The notes under the pieces were generated by a model, which searched no databases, was not told where the DNA came from, and saw nothing but the letters and a program-made list of their open reading frames with translations. A program made the position numbers and the translations under genes. Below, piece after piece: positions 36,095 to 47,802 of a stretch of DNA of 64,000 bases (position 1 is the first letter of the stretch; every line of letters starts with the position of its first letter). The stretch is from Heterodera schachtii (lineage: Eukaryota > Nematoda > Chromadorea > Rhabditida > Heteroderidae). Where the stretch lies: assembly GCA_023374025.1 (NCBI GenBank), contig SIJG01000011.1, positions 2,480,932 through 2,544,931 of the forward strand. Direction: 5' to 3'.

Positions 36095-36225
36095 ATTTTT
36101 TCGGCACGCTTTTTCTAAAAACTTTTGGGAAAGAAAGGGTCCGTTGGTGCAGATAGGCGCCGCCGGGGAAAATTATAAAATTTGAGTGTGATTTGTTAAC
36201 AGATTTTCTACAAAATGTTGGCTTT
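36095..36225 (-). repeat. GC-core module, copy in 36-kb MITE
   Basis: Plus-strand order: TTTTTCGGCACGCTTTTTC, AAAGGGTCCGTTGGTGCAGA, TAGGCGCCGCCGGGGAAAA, GTGATTTGTTAACAGATTT. One hairpin arm is partly degraded (CCGTTGGTGCA). Confidence 0.75.
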
Positions 36226-36365
36226 TAATAATACTAGGCTCAACAATTAATATGGATTTTCATTTAAAAAATGAAAAAATATGTGTCGATTGAAAAAAAT
36301 GAAGAATCATATTTTGTCTATAGGAAACCAATGAATATAAAAAGAAAATTAAAAATAATTTAATT

Positions 36366-36437
36366 TCTGTAGAGGGACTGAACCATGGGAACGAAGAAGG
36401 GAAAAGCCAAGAAGACTAGCCACTAGGCCATTTTAAC
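36366..36437 (-). ncRNA. tRNA-like unit with Pol III boxes
   Basis: Minus-strand A box TGGCCTAGTGG (36420-36430) fits the consensus fully; B box GGTTCAGTCCC (36374-36384) has one mismatch. The box span is 57 nt, the same as in the 33-kb MITE. Acceptor pairing is poor. Its position relative to the GC-core is the same in both elements. Confidence 0.55.
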
Positions 36438-37105
36438 AATTATTAGCGTCACTTTTATAGAATATATTTCATATTTTTTTTAAATTTTTTTCCTTTGGTT
36501 CATTAATTTTTCACTCAGACCCCCATTCTTACCAGTGCTTGTTTTTCCCGATTCCCGGTTGCCCTACCGGGACCGTGACCTGTATTATTAAATTAAAATA
36601 ATAAAAATTGATCATTAGTTTTTACTTCACAAGAAAAAATAAAACTAAGATTCAAAAAGATAATTAATTAACAAAATCAATAATAAAGAAGAAAAAAGTA
36701 AGATAATTATATTTAAATTTATATTTAAAAAAGGTTTTACACATGAAATATTTACAGCATTAATATATCATCTTTTAACTAATAAAAATGAAAATTCAAA
36801 TTGTAAGCTAAATTCAAAAATATTACCGTTTATAAAATTAAATATTAGTTCATTTTTATTGGAAATCAATATCAATTTAATATTAAATAAAAATAATTAT
36901 AAATAATAAAATTATATATTTTTTTAATTAGTAAAAATGAATCGAAGATGATCGAGAATTTTAAATGAAATTATAAAAAACAATAAACAAGAGTATCTCA
37001 ATAAATTGAATTAATTATCATATTTTTAAAATAAAATTTCGCAAAGCATAATTTATTTCAACATTTTGTATTTAAATTAAAAATTATTATTAAACTATTA
37101 TTACT

Positions 37106-37433
37106 ATAAGTGTTAAAATAATTGCTTAAAGTCAAAATTACTGATGCAATTCAAAATTTTCCACTTGGTTCGAAGCTTCTAATTTGACTTTTATTATGAA
37201 CCTTTAATGCCTTTTTAGGCTTTTTTCCAAAATATCTTTAACAAAAATGTAATAAAAAAGTATTCCGCTAAGAATTGTAAACTTTTAATTACACTCATTA
37301 AATTACAATGTATTTAATTGTAAATTTTTAGTCAAAATATTAAATTTTATTTTACAAGCATTATATTAATTCTTTCAAAAATAAATAAGTGTTAAGTAAA
37401 TTCAAAAATTGCTTTCCCCCCCCCCCTTTTAGC
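37106..37433. other. AT-rich non-coding with 11-C run
   Basis: TTTAAAGTC-like blocks at 37100-37160 resemble 38135-38200. A run of 11 C at 37416-37426 abuts the next CTCACG repeat copy. Confidence 0.45.
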
Positions 37434-37620
37434 CGTGAGATTAAAGAACAAAAAAGAGATAATTAATACTAATAAACTAATTTTGCAATTAATTAAATAA
37501 AATAAAAGAATGAAATAAATAATTATTCAATTAATCATAGTTATAAATAATATTAAATCAAACCATTAAATGTTTCGTTATTTTGTATCTAAATAAAACT
37601 ATTAAAATTACTAAAGAAAA
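37434..37620 (-). repeat. CTCACG repeat family, copy 5 (inverted)
   Basis: Plus strand reads CGTGAGATTAAAGAAC, AAAAAAGAGATAATTAATAC, TAATAAACTAATTTTGC, AATTAATTAAATAAA. Similarity to copy 6 continues to about 37620 (AAATGTTTCGTTATTTTG, ATCTAAAT), so the conserved part is at least 180 bp long. Confidence 0.7.
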
Positions 37621-37962
37621 ATTAAATAATTCTATAAAGTAAAGAAATCTAACAGAAAAAAATGCTTTAATGTAAAAAATCGAATATTAAAACACAAAAA
37701 GATGAAAAGAAATATTACTTTAAAAGAACCAAATTATAACTTTGTATTATTAATAAAAGAAAAAAACGAATTTAATAAAAAATACAAAATGGTAATTATT
37801 TAACAAAATAAAAAGAAACTCATTTGATCTATTTCAAAAATTATAAAAAATAATTTGGATTAAATATTAAATCAACAAATTATAAGCACAATTAAAATAG
37901 ATTATAAAAAAATTATTTAAGTTTAGGCATTTTATAAATGATAAAATAAGAAGCTTTAAATT

Positions 37963-38200
37963 CGTGAGATTAAAGTACAAAAAAGATAAAAGAAAATTGA
38001 ATAAATTTATTTTACATTTAATTAAATAAAAGAATGAAGTAAATAATAATTACCACAATTAAGAATATTTATAAAATAAAAATTTATAATAATTTCATTA
38101 AATATTTCGAATCTAAATTAAAAAACTTTATTACTATAAAGTATTAATAATAATTCCTTAAAGTCAAAATTAATGATGCATTCATAATAAATTTTAAAAA
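37963..38200 (-). repeat. CTCACG repeat family, copy 6 (inverted)
   Basis: CGTGAGATTAAAGTAC, AAAAAAGATAAAAG, then TTTACATTTAATTAAATAAA and AGAATGAAGTAAATAATAAT, parallel to copy 5. Beyond CTCACG, the variable part AATTTAAAGCTTCTT resembles that of the 60.6-kb copy, the one clear similarity between two variable parts. Confidence 0.7.
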
Positions 38201-39185
38201 ATCACATAAAAAAAAATTAATAAAAGTAATCAATCCAAAAATTAATGATTTTAAAAATTTTAATCCAAATACAAATTGAGACGATAAAAATTCGTACAAT
38301 TTTTTATGGGTGTAGCCATAACTTTTTTAAGTCAACTAAATTTAGTATCATTCAAATTCTCTCCAAGTTTAGAATCGATGATTAATCAGAAACTAAGAGA
38401 TTAAGCATCTCACAAACAAGTTATAATTTACAAATTGCAAAAAAGTATGCTTTGGTGAATTTTTAATGTTCTTGAAATTATAAATTTTTTGTGAGATGCT
38501 TATATAATTATTTTTCTTTTAAAATTTGGGAAAATAATTTGACATCATTAAATTTTCCAATCACAACAGATTCGCAGAAGTGTTAAATGAAGAAGAGAAT
38601 TAATTATTAAATCAAACCAACTTACAAAAATAAAAAGTATTAATAAAGTGAAAAATTTTTACTTACAAAATCAACAAAGAAACAAGCAATAAATATCATT
38701 TTGCAATTAAATCACTCAAAACATTATAAGAAAAAGATTTGTGCCATGAGAATTTAAATCTTAATAGAAAAGACAAATTATTATTATTAATAAAGAAATA
38801 TCGAAATTTAAAAGGGAAAAACTAAATAAATGTACATTTAGTAATTAACTTAGGTTCATTAAAATTTAAAAAAATCATAATGAATGAATGACATTCTTTT
38901 TCATAAATTAAAAAACTCATAAAATATTCAGAAAAAAATTTCAGCTAATGTCAAAAAAATTTGCAAAGAGGCAAAAAATATAAAACATTTAAATAAAATA
39001 GCGAAAAATATGTAAATAAAATTAAATATTTAAAAACTAAACAATATTTATTTAAATTGTTCACTAAGTTTAATCAAAAATATGTATGAGAATGAAAAAT
39101 AATCAATCAAAGGATAAAAACGGAATATTTTTATTTAAAATTAAAAATTTGTAAATGAAAGATACTTTTTTTAATTTTTTCACAG
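38201..39185. other. AT-rich non-coding, nothing recognised
   Basis: Background sequence with no coding or repeat signal that I can support. Confidence 0.45.
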
Positions 39186-39191
39186 AATTAT

Positions 39192-39401
39192 GTGTGGCTG
39201 TTTGAGAGCGGCGCGGGAAATAAAACGAAAATTATTCGGAGTTTTATTTATAACAATTTGAAGCCCTTTCTTTCCTCTTTTTTAAGCATTTTATTTCAGA
39301 AAAATTCAGGAGCTAGCTTTTTGAAATTTTACCGCATCCGCTTTATTGACTGTGATCCGATTGAAAATCAATATTTGGATTTGGAGAAAGCAAAAATTTA
39401 A
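39192..39401 (+). pseudogene. Exon-like open frame, product unknown
   Basis: 69 codons, ending in a TAA, immediately downstream of TTTTTTCACAG, a good small-intron 3' splice site (AG at about 39185). The peptide has normal composition, including FESGAGNKTKIIRS, KNSGASFLKF, RIRFIDCDPIENQY and a C-terminal DLEKAKI. Reading starts at an ATG just after the AG, but it may be a terminal exon with no start codon of its own. I do not recognise the family with confidence; no neighbouring exon is evident in the 1 kb upstream. It is probably a gene relic or a last exon. Confidence 0.35.
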
Positions 39402-39404
39402 TTG

Positions 39405-40292
39405 AAAAACCGCTTGCCACCCAAAATTCAAATTTTTTAATTAAAATTGGCATAATTCGTAAAACAAAGAAAGTTGACATTGTAAAACATTTAATGTTAA
39501 AATTTATATTAAAATAAAATCTAATCTTTAAACATTTATGTATCTCGGGAGATAATACAAATTTATTTTTTTTTATTGGATTTAAACTAATTTTAAAACA
39601 AATCTTTATTATTTAATGCTTATGAAAGCAATTTTCATTTTCTAAATTATTTTTTAGTTCACATTTCAATAAATTATAAAAAAATTAAAATTATATTTTA
39701 TATGATTGGAGTTTAAATTAAAACATATATCCAATAATACAAAAATTTATTATTGTATTGAAAATCACTTGTAAAATTCAGAGAATCAACTTAATAAAAA
39801 AATAAACCAAATCAAAAAATAGAAATAAACAAAAGAATATTCCAACAAAAAAGGATATTCAATTTAATAAAGATTTGTTTAATAATTAAATGGGAAAAAA
39901 CATATAAATTTAATATCCAAAATTTTAGGACTTAAATATAATAATTACTTAATAAAAGTTGACAACATGAGTAATGTTTAATAAACGAATGTGTTTTCGT
40001 TATATAATACAGATTGAAAAAACAAAACAAATATTATTAGTATTATATATGCTTTGAAAAAAATCAAAATATTATAATAATGTAAAATACAGATAGAATT
40101 ATTGGCTCTAAAAAGAAAAAAAATCTCAGAAAATTGGTTATTCAATAAATGTAAAAATGTTTTTATGAAAAGCTTTATTTTAAACGATAATTACTCATAA
40201 ACAAACCGAAAATCATATAATTTATAAGTAAAATGAAAACATCTTTATTGTTTGTAGTTTAGTTTAATACAATAATAAAAAAAGTAAACAAA
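39405..40292. other. AT-rich non-coding, nothing recognised
   Basis: Background sequence up to the assembly gap. Confidence 0.45.
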
Positions 40293-40936
40293 NNNNNNNN
40301 NNNNNNNNNNNNNNNNNNNNNNNNNNNNNNNNNNNNNNNNNNNNNNNNNNNNNNNNNNNNNNNNNNNNNNNNNNNNNNNNNNNNNNNNNNNNNNNNNNNN
40401 NNNNNNNNNNNNNNNNNNNNNNNNNNNNNNNNNNNNNNNNNNNNNNNNNNNNNNNNNNNNNNNNNNNNNNNNNNNNNNNNNNNNNNNNNNNNNNNNNNNN
40501 NNNNNNNNNNNNNNNNNNNNNNNNNNNNNNNNNNNNNNNNNNNNNNNNNNNNNNNNNNNNNNNNNNNNNNNNNNNNNNNNNNNNNNNNNNNNNNNNNNNN
40601 NNNNNNNNNNNNNNNNNNNNNNNNNNNNNNNNNNNNNNNNNNNNNNNNNNNNNNNNNNNNNNNNNNNNNNNNNNNNNNNNNNNNNNNNNNNNNNNNNNNN
40701 NNNNNNNNNNNNNNNNNNNNNNNNNNNNNNNNNNNNNNNNNNNNNNNNNNNNNNNNNNNNNNNNNNNNNNNNNNNNNNNNNNNNNNNNNNNNNNNNNNNN
40801 NNNNNNNNNNNNNNNNNNNNNNNNNNNNNNNNNNNNNNNNNNNNNNNNNNNNNNNNNNNNNNNNNNNNNNNNNNNNNNNNNNNNNNNNNNNNNNNNNNNN
40901 NNNNNNNNNNNNNNNNNNNNNNNNNNNNNNNNNNNN
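40293..40936. other. Assembly gap of 644 N
   Basis: Undetermined bases. Open frames that appear to cross this region on the minus strand are artefacts of the gap. Confidence 1.
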
Positions 40937-43900
40937 AATAATAATACAAATATAAATGACAGAAAATATTTGTGATAGAATCCGGAATATAAAATTTAAA
41001 AATATTATGATCAGCATAAAAAAAACTAATTTCTTTAAATAAGCTATTAAAAACAAAAATATTTATTAATATTATTAATAATTTATGCATTAATAAATTA
41101 TACAAGAGGGTGTCAGTTATTACTAATTTTTTAAAGAATTTATTGAGTAATTGAATATTATTTGAATTTTTTAAAATCAGTTTTAAAAGTGATGATAATT
41201 TTAGAAATTTTTTCGGTTCTTTTAAAATCAATTTTTTTGAAGCTTAAATTTTTAATATTTAATTTTGTTTTTTACAATCATTTTATTCAATTCTAAAAAG
41301 GATTAAAATATTTAGCAAAAATTCTAAAATAATGACAAAAAAGGTAGCGGAAATTGAATGATCGATTGGTTTTAAATTATAAATATTTTTTAAACATAAA
41401 TAATATTTATTCAACATAAATATTTTAAATGTATGAAGCGAATAGTCTTGACTCCTAAAACGGAACATCTACAAAAAATGAGAAAAGATAGTAAAACAAA
41501 AAAAAAACGATAAAATTAAATATTTTAAATTGAAAAACGAAAAAAAAACAATTAAACTAATTATAATCTTTTTGCATAAAAATTTTGTAAATTTAATTTT
41601 CGAATGAGTTTACATAATTCAATTAAACCTTAAATAAAAATAATAAAAGAAAAAATAATATTATATATCTTTTTATTTCACGCAATTGATATTATGCTAA
41701 TTCCCTAAAATCTACTTTATACTTAAAATTTAATCATTGCATAAATTATTTAAATTCTTTTTTTATATTTAGTTATTTAAAATATTCTTAGGGTTTAAGT
41801 CCGGAAAAATAATATACCAGCTGCGAAGCAAGCGGTGACTTTAAAAATATTACAAAAATGTTCCTTATTTCATTTCCATTTATGATCGTTGGATAAATAC
41901 TTAAGAAAATTTATAAAAACGCTAAATAAGAACAAAAATAAGCACAAAATACCAAATATAGATGAACAATTTTAATTGTAAGCATTATCACAAATTTAAA
42001 AATGTGCAAAATTAAATATACAAATCATATTAATGATACAAAAAATACTTTAAAAATTCATAAAAAAAAACAAAATTTAATATAAATAAAACTAAAAAGT
42101 TGATTTTTGTTACTTTAAAATAATATTCATCTGAAATTAATTAAATAAAGGAAATTTTTTTATTTCGCAAAGTGAATTTATATAATTAAAAAATCAAAAA
42201 AACAAAATATTAATAACATTTATAGCAATGCAATTTAGACGCAACAGAAGCAGAAAAAAAAATTGGCATAAACCTTAAAATTGACAAAAAATTAGTCGAT
42301 TTTTTTCCTAAAAATATTGCTATCAATTAAATTCCGTAAATAAAGAAAAAATAAATAAATTGTTAATATCATTAAATTTGCAAATTATCCAAAGGTGCCA
42401 ATCGCGAGAATCATTACCGGCTAATTGAGGTCAGAAACCGATCCCGAGAATTTACCAGAATTTTATAATTTTAAAACTTTTAATTAAGCGAGGTTATTTT
42501 CTTATAATTTTTGTTTTTTTTTTAAATATATGTTTTTATGTGGGCAAAACGCTTTTTTCTTCACAAATTTAAGAATATTTTTAAGTTTTCATCTTTCATA
42601 TACCACCTAGATGACTAGAAAAAATTAAGAAGTTTGACAAAAATAATTATATAAAAAATAACTTGCATAAAGAAATATTTGTATAAATCGTACTTATAAA
42701 ATGTATAAAATAAATGAATTTTATTATAAATACATTTAAATAAAAAAGTATTCTTATAATAAAATCTATCATGGATTAAGGAGATAAAAATATTACAATA
42801 AATAATACAGTATTTTGGATTAAAGCGGATAAAATTTAAAGATAAAGATATAAGAATAAATATTTTTAGTTGTGCCAACATCGACGAGAATACGTGGAGC
42901 GTATTAGTCAAGAAAAATATTTACAACCTAATTTGTAGAGAATATAAAAAAAATTATTTGGAATTTTATAAAATATTAATTCGCAATTATATAAACAGAA
43001 AATGCATTATTTTTTTACAAAAACATATCATTAATAAGTATTCTAATTTAGATGCGCATTAAAAATTAATTCAAAGTTACTAATTATTATAAAATATGAA
43101 AATATCATATGACTAATATTAATATTCTTTAAATCTAACTTTTGTAAATAAAACAAATTATATTAATAAGAGAGTTAAATAAATAAAAACAAATTTTGTC
43201 CTTTATAAATCATTTATTATCATTGAAGAAAACTAAAACATTTTAATTGTCTTGAATAGAAGAAATTTATGCTTAATTTTTTTATTCTAAAAATGATTAA
43301 AAATAGAAAAATGTTCAAAAATTGACGAATTTGCAAAAAAACATTCTTATGCATAGTCAAAAAGATTAAATTTAAATTTTGTAATTACAATAGTGATAAA
43401 ATTTGTATGACAAATTCAATTATTAAATCTTTACACTTGAATAAAAAAGGAATTATGATGTATTCTACAAAAATTTGTAGAAATTTAAGATTTTGATAGG
43501 CTATTAGTTAAATAAATGATTCAGTTTAATTAATTTGCATAATGAATTAATATAAAAATGAAAACAAATCAATTAAATTACTGCACTTTAAATAAAATAA
43601 GAAATTAAACAAATTTAAAAAAAAATTCTGACGTATATTTATATAAATCCATAAATGAAAGTCAAAATTCGCATAAATAATTAAAATATAAATATCAAAA
43701 TTCGAATTCTAAAAAAAAAACCTTTTATTCATCCATTGATATAACAAATTAAGGGAAAAATGTATAAATAAATTATCGATATTTTATTAAACATAAAAAT
43801 AAAACGAAACTTTCATCTGTGAATGAAATGAAACGATGAATTTTCTTATTTAATAAATAATAAATTTTTCCGATTCTTCTGTTGAATATAAATGCATTTT

Positions 43901-44010
43901 AAAGAATATATTATATGAATTATTTTAATTATTCTATTTTCATTTGCCCGACCATTTCCTTTTTTTACATGTGTGTTGAAAGGGTGAAAAGAGATTACAA
44001 ATATAATCAG
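40937..44010. other. AT-rich non-coding with three GC-richer patches
   Basis: Patches at 41800-41840 (AGCTGCGAAGCAAGCGGTG), 42395-42450 (CAATCGCGAGAATCATTACC, ACCGATCCCGAGAATTTACC) and 42875-42910 (CATCGACGAGAATACGTGG) stand out. None has a recognisable product. The minus-strand 98-codon frame at 42615-42911 is mostly F, I, Y and L and follows composition. Confidence 0.4.
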
Positions 44011-44013
44011 TGA

Positions 44014-44460
44014 TTAATAGGGCGCGGATTCTTAGGTTTTTACTTATTTTTTCTGCGGCTTTAACTCGACGAGAAATGCACGAAAAAATCATTTTTTTGC
44101 CCGAAAAACCTTCGTTTTAACGCCCCTATCCGACCCTAGGAATCCCTATTTTGGATGTTCGCCCCTAAAAATAAGTTTTTGTCCCCATTTTGGCGTTTCG
44201 CCACTATTTTTCCTTATTTCGCGATTTTTGAAAAATTTATTAATAAAAATGCAATAAAATGAAAAATACACTCCCTAAGAATCAACCAAAAAAAATCTTA
44301 GGAAAATACACCCCTACGAATTCATTTCTAACTGCAATTAGTGCATAAAATTGTTTGCCATAATTTTAACTTATTTACATAGAGAAAACAGCAATTTTAA
44401 TAAAGTTAACCCTATATTTGAAACTTTTTCGCCCTTATTTTCGCCCCTATTTCACGAATT
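44014..44460. mobile_element. GC-tagged MITE-like element with CTTAGGGGTGTATTTT module
   Basis: Starts near AGGGCGCGGATTCTTAGG and ends near CGCCCTTATTTTCGCCCC. Words of the type AAAATAGGGGCGAA recur on both sides. The interior has two reversed copies of the TCTTAGGGGTGTATTTTC module (44261-44283 and 44293-44320). No precise terminal repeat or target duplication established. Confidence 0.5.
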
Positions 44461-44519
44461 TCTTTAAATTATATATTAAAATACGAGTAGTTGAACAATC
44501 ATTTATTCAATTTTTTTTA

Positions 44520-44593
44520 TTTAATTTCATTAATTGTTAAAATTAGTTTATTTAGTTTTTTAATTATCTTTTTTTTCTCTCTTTAATCTCACG
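44520..44593 (+). repeat. CTCACG repeat family, copy 7
   Basis: TTAATTTCATTAATTGTTAA, AATTAGTTTATTTAGTTTTT, TCTCTCTTTAATCTCACGG. The variable part starts CCTGTGTACTG. Confidence 0.72.
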
Positions 44594-44599
44594 GCCTGT

Positions 44600-45645
44600 G
44601 TACTGTTTTTATATTTACTACATAATAGTACGAGTTGGGTTTCGTCCAAATTTGCCATATATAATCAAAATATTATAAATAATTTAGTGTAAAAATAATC
44701 ATTTAATTTAAATTTCTTAATACAATTAAAAGATGCTAGTCGTTTTCGTAAAATCCGAGATTTGAATCTAAGTTTAAAATAACTTTTTAAAATGAAATTT
44801 AATAAATTAAATGATGCTAATTCAAATTAATTATTAAGGCAAAATATTTGTAAAAAATGGAACAACGAACTATTTCCAAAGACAATATCGTGTGCAAGAG
44901 TAATAAAAGTATTAATATTAAGTCAATAAAAACACCTCCATAAAATTATTATTAAAAAAATAATTAAAAATACATTGAGAATTTTCCATTGAAAACAACA
45001 ACATTCTCGGCTGTGCGTCAATTTTTTTTTTGCATGCATTATAAAAATAAAAATAAATCATAAAAAGATGAAAATTAAAATTAAAATTAAAAAAAAACAC
45101 ATAAAAAAATCTGAATAAAAAAATTTTATATATGAAATAATTTTTATAAAATGGGAGCAAAAAAAAAAACAATTGGCTGCTTATATTCTTCCCGATCAAG
45201 AAGTCTAATTGCAAATTTCGGCGGGTAATTTGTAATTAATCGTTTTAAAACAAATCTGTTAAAAAAATGGAGAAATATAAAAAGGCGAATGTGAAATAGG
45301 CCCAATTTTTTAAGGAATTCGTTTACATTTTCTTCTACAATTTTCTATTGGAGCCAATTAAAAAAAAATTATGCATCTTTCGATCATTAAATATTGAATT
45401 ATGCGATTTTTATTTATAATGTGGATAGAATATTTTCATTTATCAAAATATTTATTCAAGTTAACTAAAAAACTATTTAAAAAACCTAAATTAATAAAAA
45501 TTAAATTATTGTTGCATAAATTATTGATAAGAAGAAAAAAACGACAATTAGTACATTAAAATATAATTCAAATTTAATATTATAAATGAAAATATGTCTA
45601 TTAAATAGCCCATTCCTTCCCCACGTATATGAAAAGTAAGTAAAA
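44600..45645. other. AT-rich non-coding, nothing firm
   Basis: Background. A 98-codon minus frame at 44918-45214 has a low-complexity FYNFNF segment matching AAAATTAAAATTAAA tandem DNA, so it is not called. Confidence 0.4.
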
Positions 45646-45648
45646 GCG

Positions 45649-45710
45649 CATGAGATTAAAAAAGATAAGAGTTAAAATATAATAATTTAAACTTATTTAT
45701 TAGAATTTAT
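45649..45710 (-). repeat. CTCACG repeat family, copy 8 (inverted)
   Basis: CATGAGATTAAAAAAG, ATAAGAGTTAAAATAT, AATTTAAACTTATTTATTAG. The variable side reads, on the minus strand, CGCTTTTACTTACTTTTCAT then ATACGTGGGGAAGG. Confidence 0.55.
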
Positions 45711-46255
45711 ATTTTTTTTAAACTTAAAAAAAGTTATAGCAAACGATAATTTCTCTCGATCCTTTCGCAAAAAAATTAAAAAACCAAACATATTCCTTTT
45801 ACAAAGTATTTAAAAAATTGTTATAAAGTAAAATTAGGATGAAATTACAATAACATTAATCTATAAAAGAAAGTTTGTTGTAATTGATGCTTATTATTAA
45901 TTTAATATTAATTTTTTGATTTAAATTTTATTAATAAAAAGTTTATGTAAAAAAAATTAAACTTATTTACCTTACCAATATATGTATTTTATTGAATAAA
46001 AAACATAAAATTAGATTTCGTATATATTTAATTGCCCAAATTCATAAACCAAAAAAATTATTTTGGCTATTTAAAATCAGTTCTTTTAATCCATGGTACT
46101 CTTTTGGACTTTCGTTATTCAGCTGCGCTGCTGGTTAGAATTTTTGTTTGTTTTTTTTCATTATAATACTTTAGCTATGAAAAAGTATTATCTATTATAA
46201 TGTAATGATTATATTAATTTAAAACTATTCTTTAAAAATAAATTATATTTTTTAT
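45711..46255. other. AT-rich non-coding with one GC-richer patch
   Basis: The patch at 46090-46135 (GGTACTCTTTTGGACTTTCG, CAGCTGCGCTGCTGG) could be an exon relic; nothing supports a product. Confidence 0.4.
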
Positions 46256-46259
46256 AAAT

Positions 46260-46620
46260 AATTTTAATGTTTTGCATTAGAAATGTTCTCAGATTAAACT
46301 TAATTTATATTTTTTCTTGTCTATTGCAATGTTTAGTTGTTGCGTTGGCACTTCTATAATTACGAATTTATTTTTTCACTAATATTTTTATATATTTTTT
46401 GTTATTAATGAGGGTTTTGTTTTCTGCAATATTTCATAATTTATTTTTGTCCATTATAAAATAATTTTTATTTTTAAGATATTTAATTTTATTATTTTGT
46501 TTCATCCATTTATCATTTTGATGTGTTTTTTGTAATTATTATGAATTGCATCAGTGATTTGACTTTATGTCAAATATTTATTTAATCATTTATTGTAATT
46601 AATAATTAATAATTTAGATA
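46260..46620 (+). repeat. Dispersed repeat R5, copy a
   Basis: GCATTAGAAATGTTCT, TTATATTTTTTCTTG and CAGTGATTTGACTTTATG occur in the same order at 48740-48935. The last block also precedes CTCACG copies, so R5 overlaps the upstream part of that family. Confidence 0.6.
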
Positions 46621-46659
46621 AGAAATGTCGAAAGAATTAAATTTGCTTAATTTTTAATT

Positions 46660-46860
46660 TTATAAATATGATAAAATGTAATAATTATTTATTACTTTAT
46701 TTTTTTATTTAATTAATTGAAAAAATGTTTATTTAGTATTTTTATCTCTTTTTATTATTTAATCTCACGACGCGTAAATCTTGCAGGAATGCAAATATCT
46801 TTTACCTTTATAATTTTATCCGCTTGAACACAAAATATAAAATTATTTAAGTAATTTTTT
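46660..46860 (+). repeat. CTCACG repeat family, copy 9
   Basis: TTTATTTAATTAATTGAAAA, TTTATTTAGTATTTTTATC, TCTTTTTATTATTTAATC, TCACG at 46769. A short variable part (ACGCGTAAATCTTGCAGG) follows, then the conserved downstream string ACCTTTATAATTTTATCCGC. Confidence 0.75.
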
Positions 46861-47725
46861 ATTTAATTAATCCTTGATAGAATTATTGTACAAAAATAAT
46901 AAAAATAATTTTTATAAAAGGCTTTTAATTATTTAATTGTATTTAAATTAAAGAGAAATATACTTAGTTAATTAGTATTTTTTTTAGAGTTATATTTTTA
47001 CTTATTAAATTTATATAAATTTATATATTTTTAAATGCTAATTATGCCTGACCAATTTTAATATAAATTTAAATTAATTATTTTATTAAACACGAAGAAC
47101 ACAATGTCTTTTAATTAACTATACTGCCAAACATATAATCATTTTTTGTGATTACTTTTTTAATTCAGTAATATTTTATAAAAAAATTATTTATTCATTA
47201 AATATATAAAAAAAATTTTGAAATGTAATAAAATTTATTGATTTTTCTTTTTTTTATTATGTTCTTTATGCAAATTATTCATTTTCATTAATATTCATTT
47301 ATATTAATACTCACTTTTTCTAATTGGATATTTTTATTTATGCATTTATTTTGATATTTATTTATCAATTCAAAAGGTTTTTCATTCTTATTTCTGCATC
47401 TGAGTTTTAAATAATTGAGAAAAATGATTCAGTTAATTTTATGACATCCGTAAGAGTAACTTTGGTCATTTTTTAAAGAAAATCTTAATTTAATTTTTTT
47501 TTTTATCAAATTCAGGGATACCATTATGTAACTACATATTTTTATTAAAGTCATATTATTATTTTGTTAAATATCGAAAGAAAATAATTTTTAATTTTTT
47601 TAAATTTTTTTTATAAAATTTTGTATAAATTGTATTTTTTTTTATTCAATTCATAATTATAAGTTTTTTCAAATTAAACTTGATGATACCGAATTAAGAG
47701 TAAAATCCTAATTCGTTAAATACCA
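46861..47725. other. AT-rich non-coding, nothing recognised
   Basis: Background sequence only. Confidence 0.45.
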
Positions 47726-47727
47726 AT

Positions 47728-47802
47728 TTCCAAGTACAAGCTTGGAAATAAGTACAATTAAAATGTTCCATGCATGAAAGTCTTATCCAAGTACGTACTT
47801 GG
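47728..47802. other. Pair of AAGTAC-containing palindromes
   Basis: TTCCAAGTACAAGCTTGGAA (47728-47747) is a 7-bp stem with a 6-nt loop. CCAAGTACGTACTTGG (47787-47802) is a perfect 16-bp palindrome. The half-site CCAAGTAC is common to both, and AAGTAC also lies between them. Confidence 0.7.

Larger units (their letters stand above)
35865..36582. mobile_element. CCGGGAC-tagged MITE with GC-core and tRNA-like unit
   Basis: Left side: many CCGGGACCGGGA words (35868-35975). Right end on the minus strand: CAGGTCACGGTCCCGGTAGG, hAT-like. The interior holds a GC-core (36095-36225) and a minus-strand tRNA-like unit (36366-36437). The left tip is not clear and no target duplication was found. The word is the same as in the 190-bp MITE at 25689, but the terminal sequence differs. 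A 79-codon plus frame over the words is incidental. Confidence 0.65.
34278..37105 (-). repeat. Large inverted duplication R3, copy B
   Basis: Reverse complement of 13289-15835. It starts GGATGAGATG against CTCATCC at the end of copy A. It carries about 960 bp of extra sequence (about 35650-36620), including the CCGGGAC-tagged element, and a segment at 35524-35592 that has the same orientation as in copy A instead of the inverse. Confidence 0.8.

Noticed and set aside
40245..41231. Long minus-strand open frames of 265-328 codons
   Set aside because: Most of their length is the run of N at 40293-40936; the real bases at the edges have background composition.
42615..45214. Minus-strand frames of 98 codons at 42615 and 44918
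   Set aside because: Residue content follows the AT-rich DNA, with low-complexity stretches and no domains.
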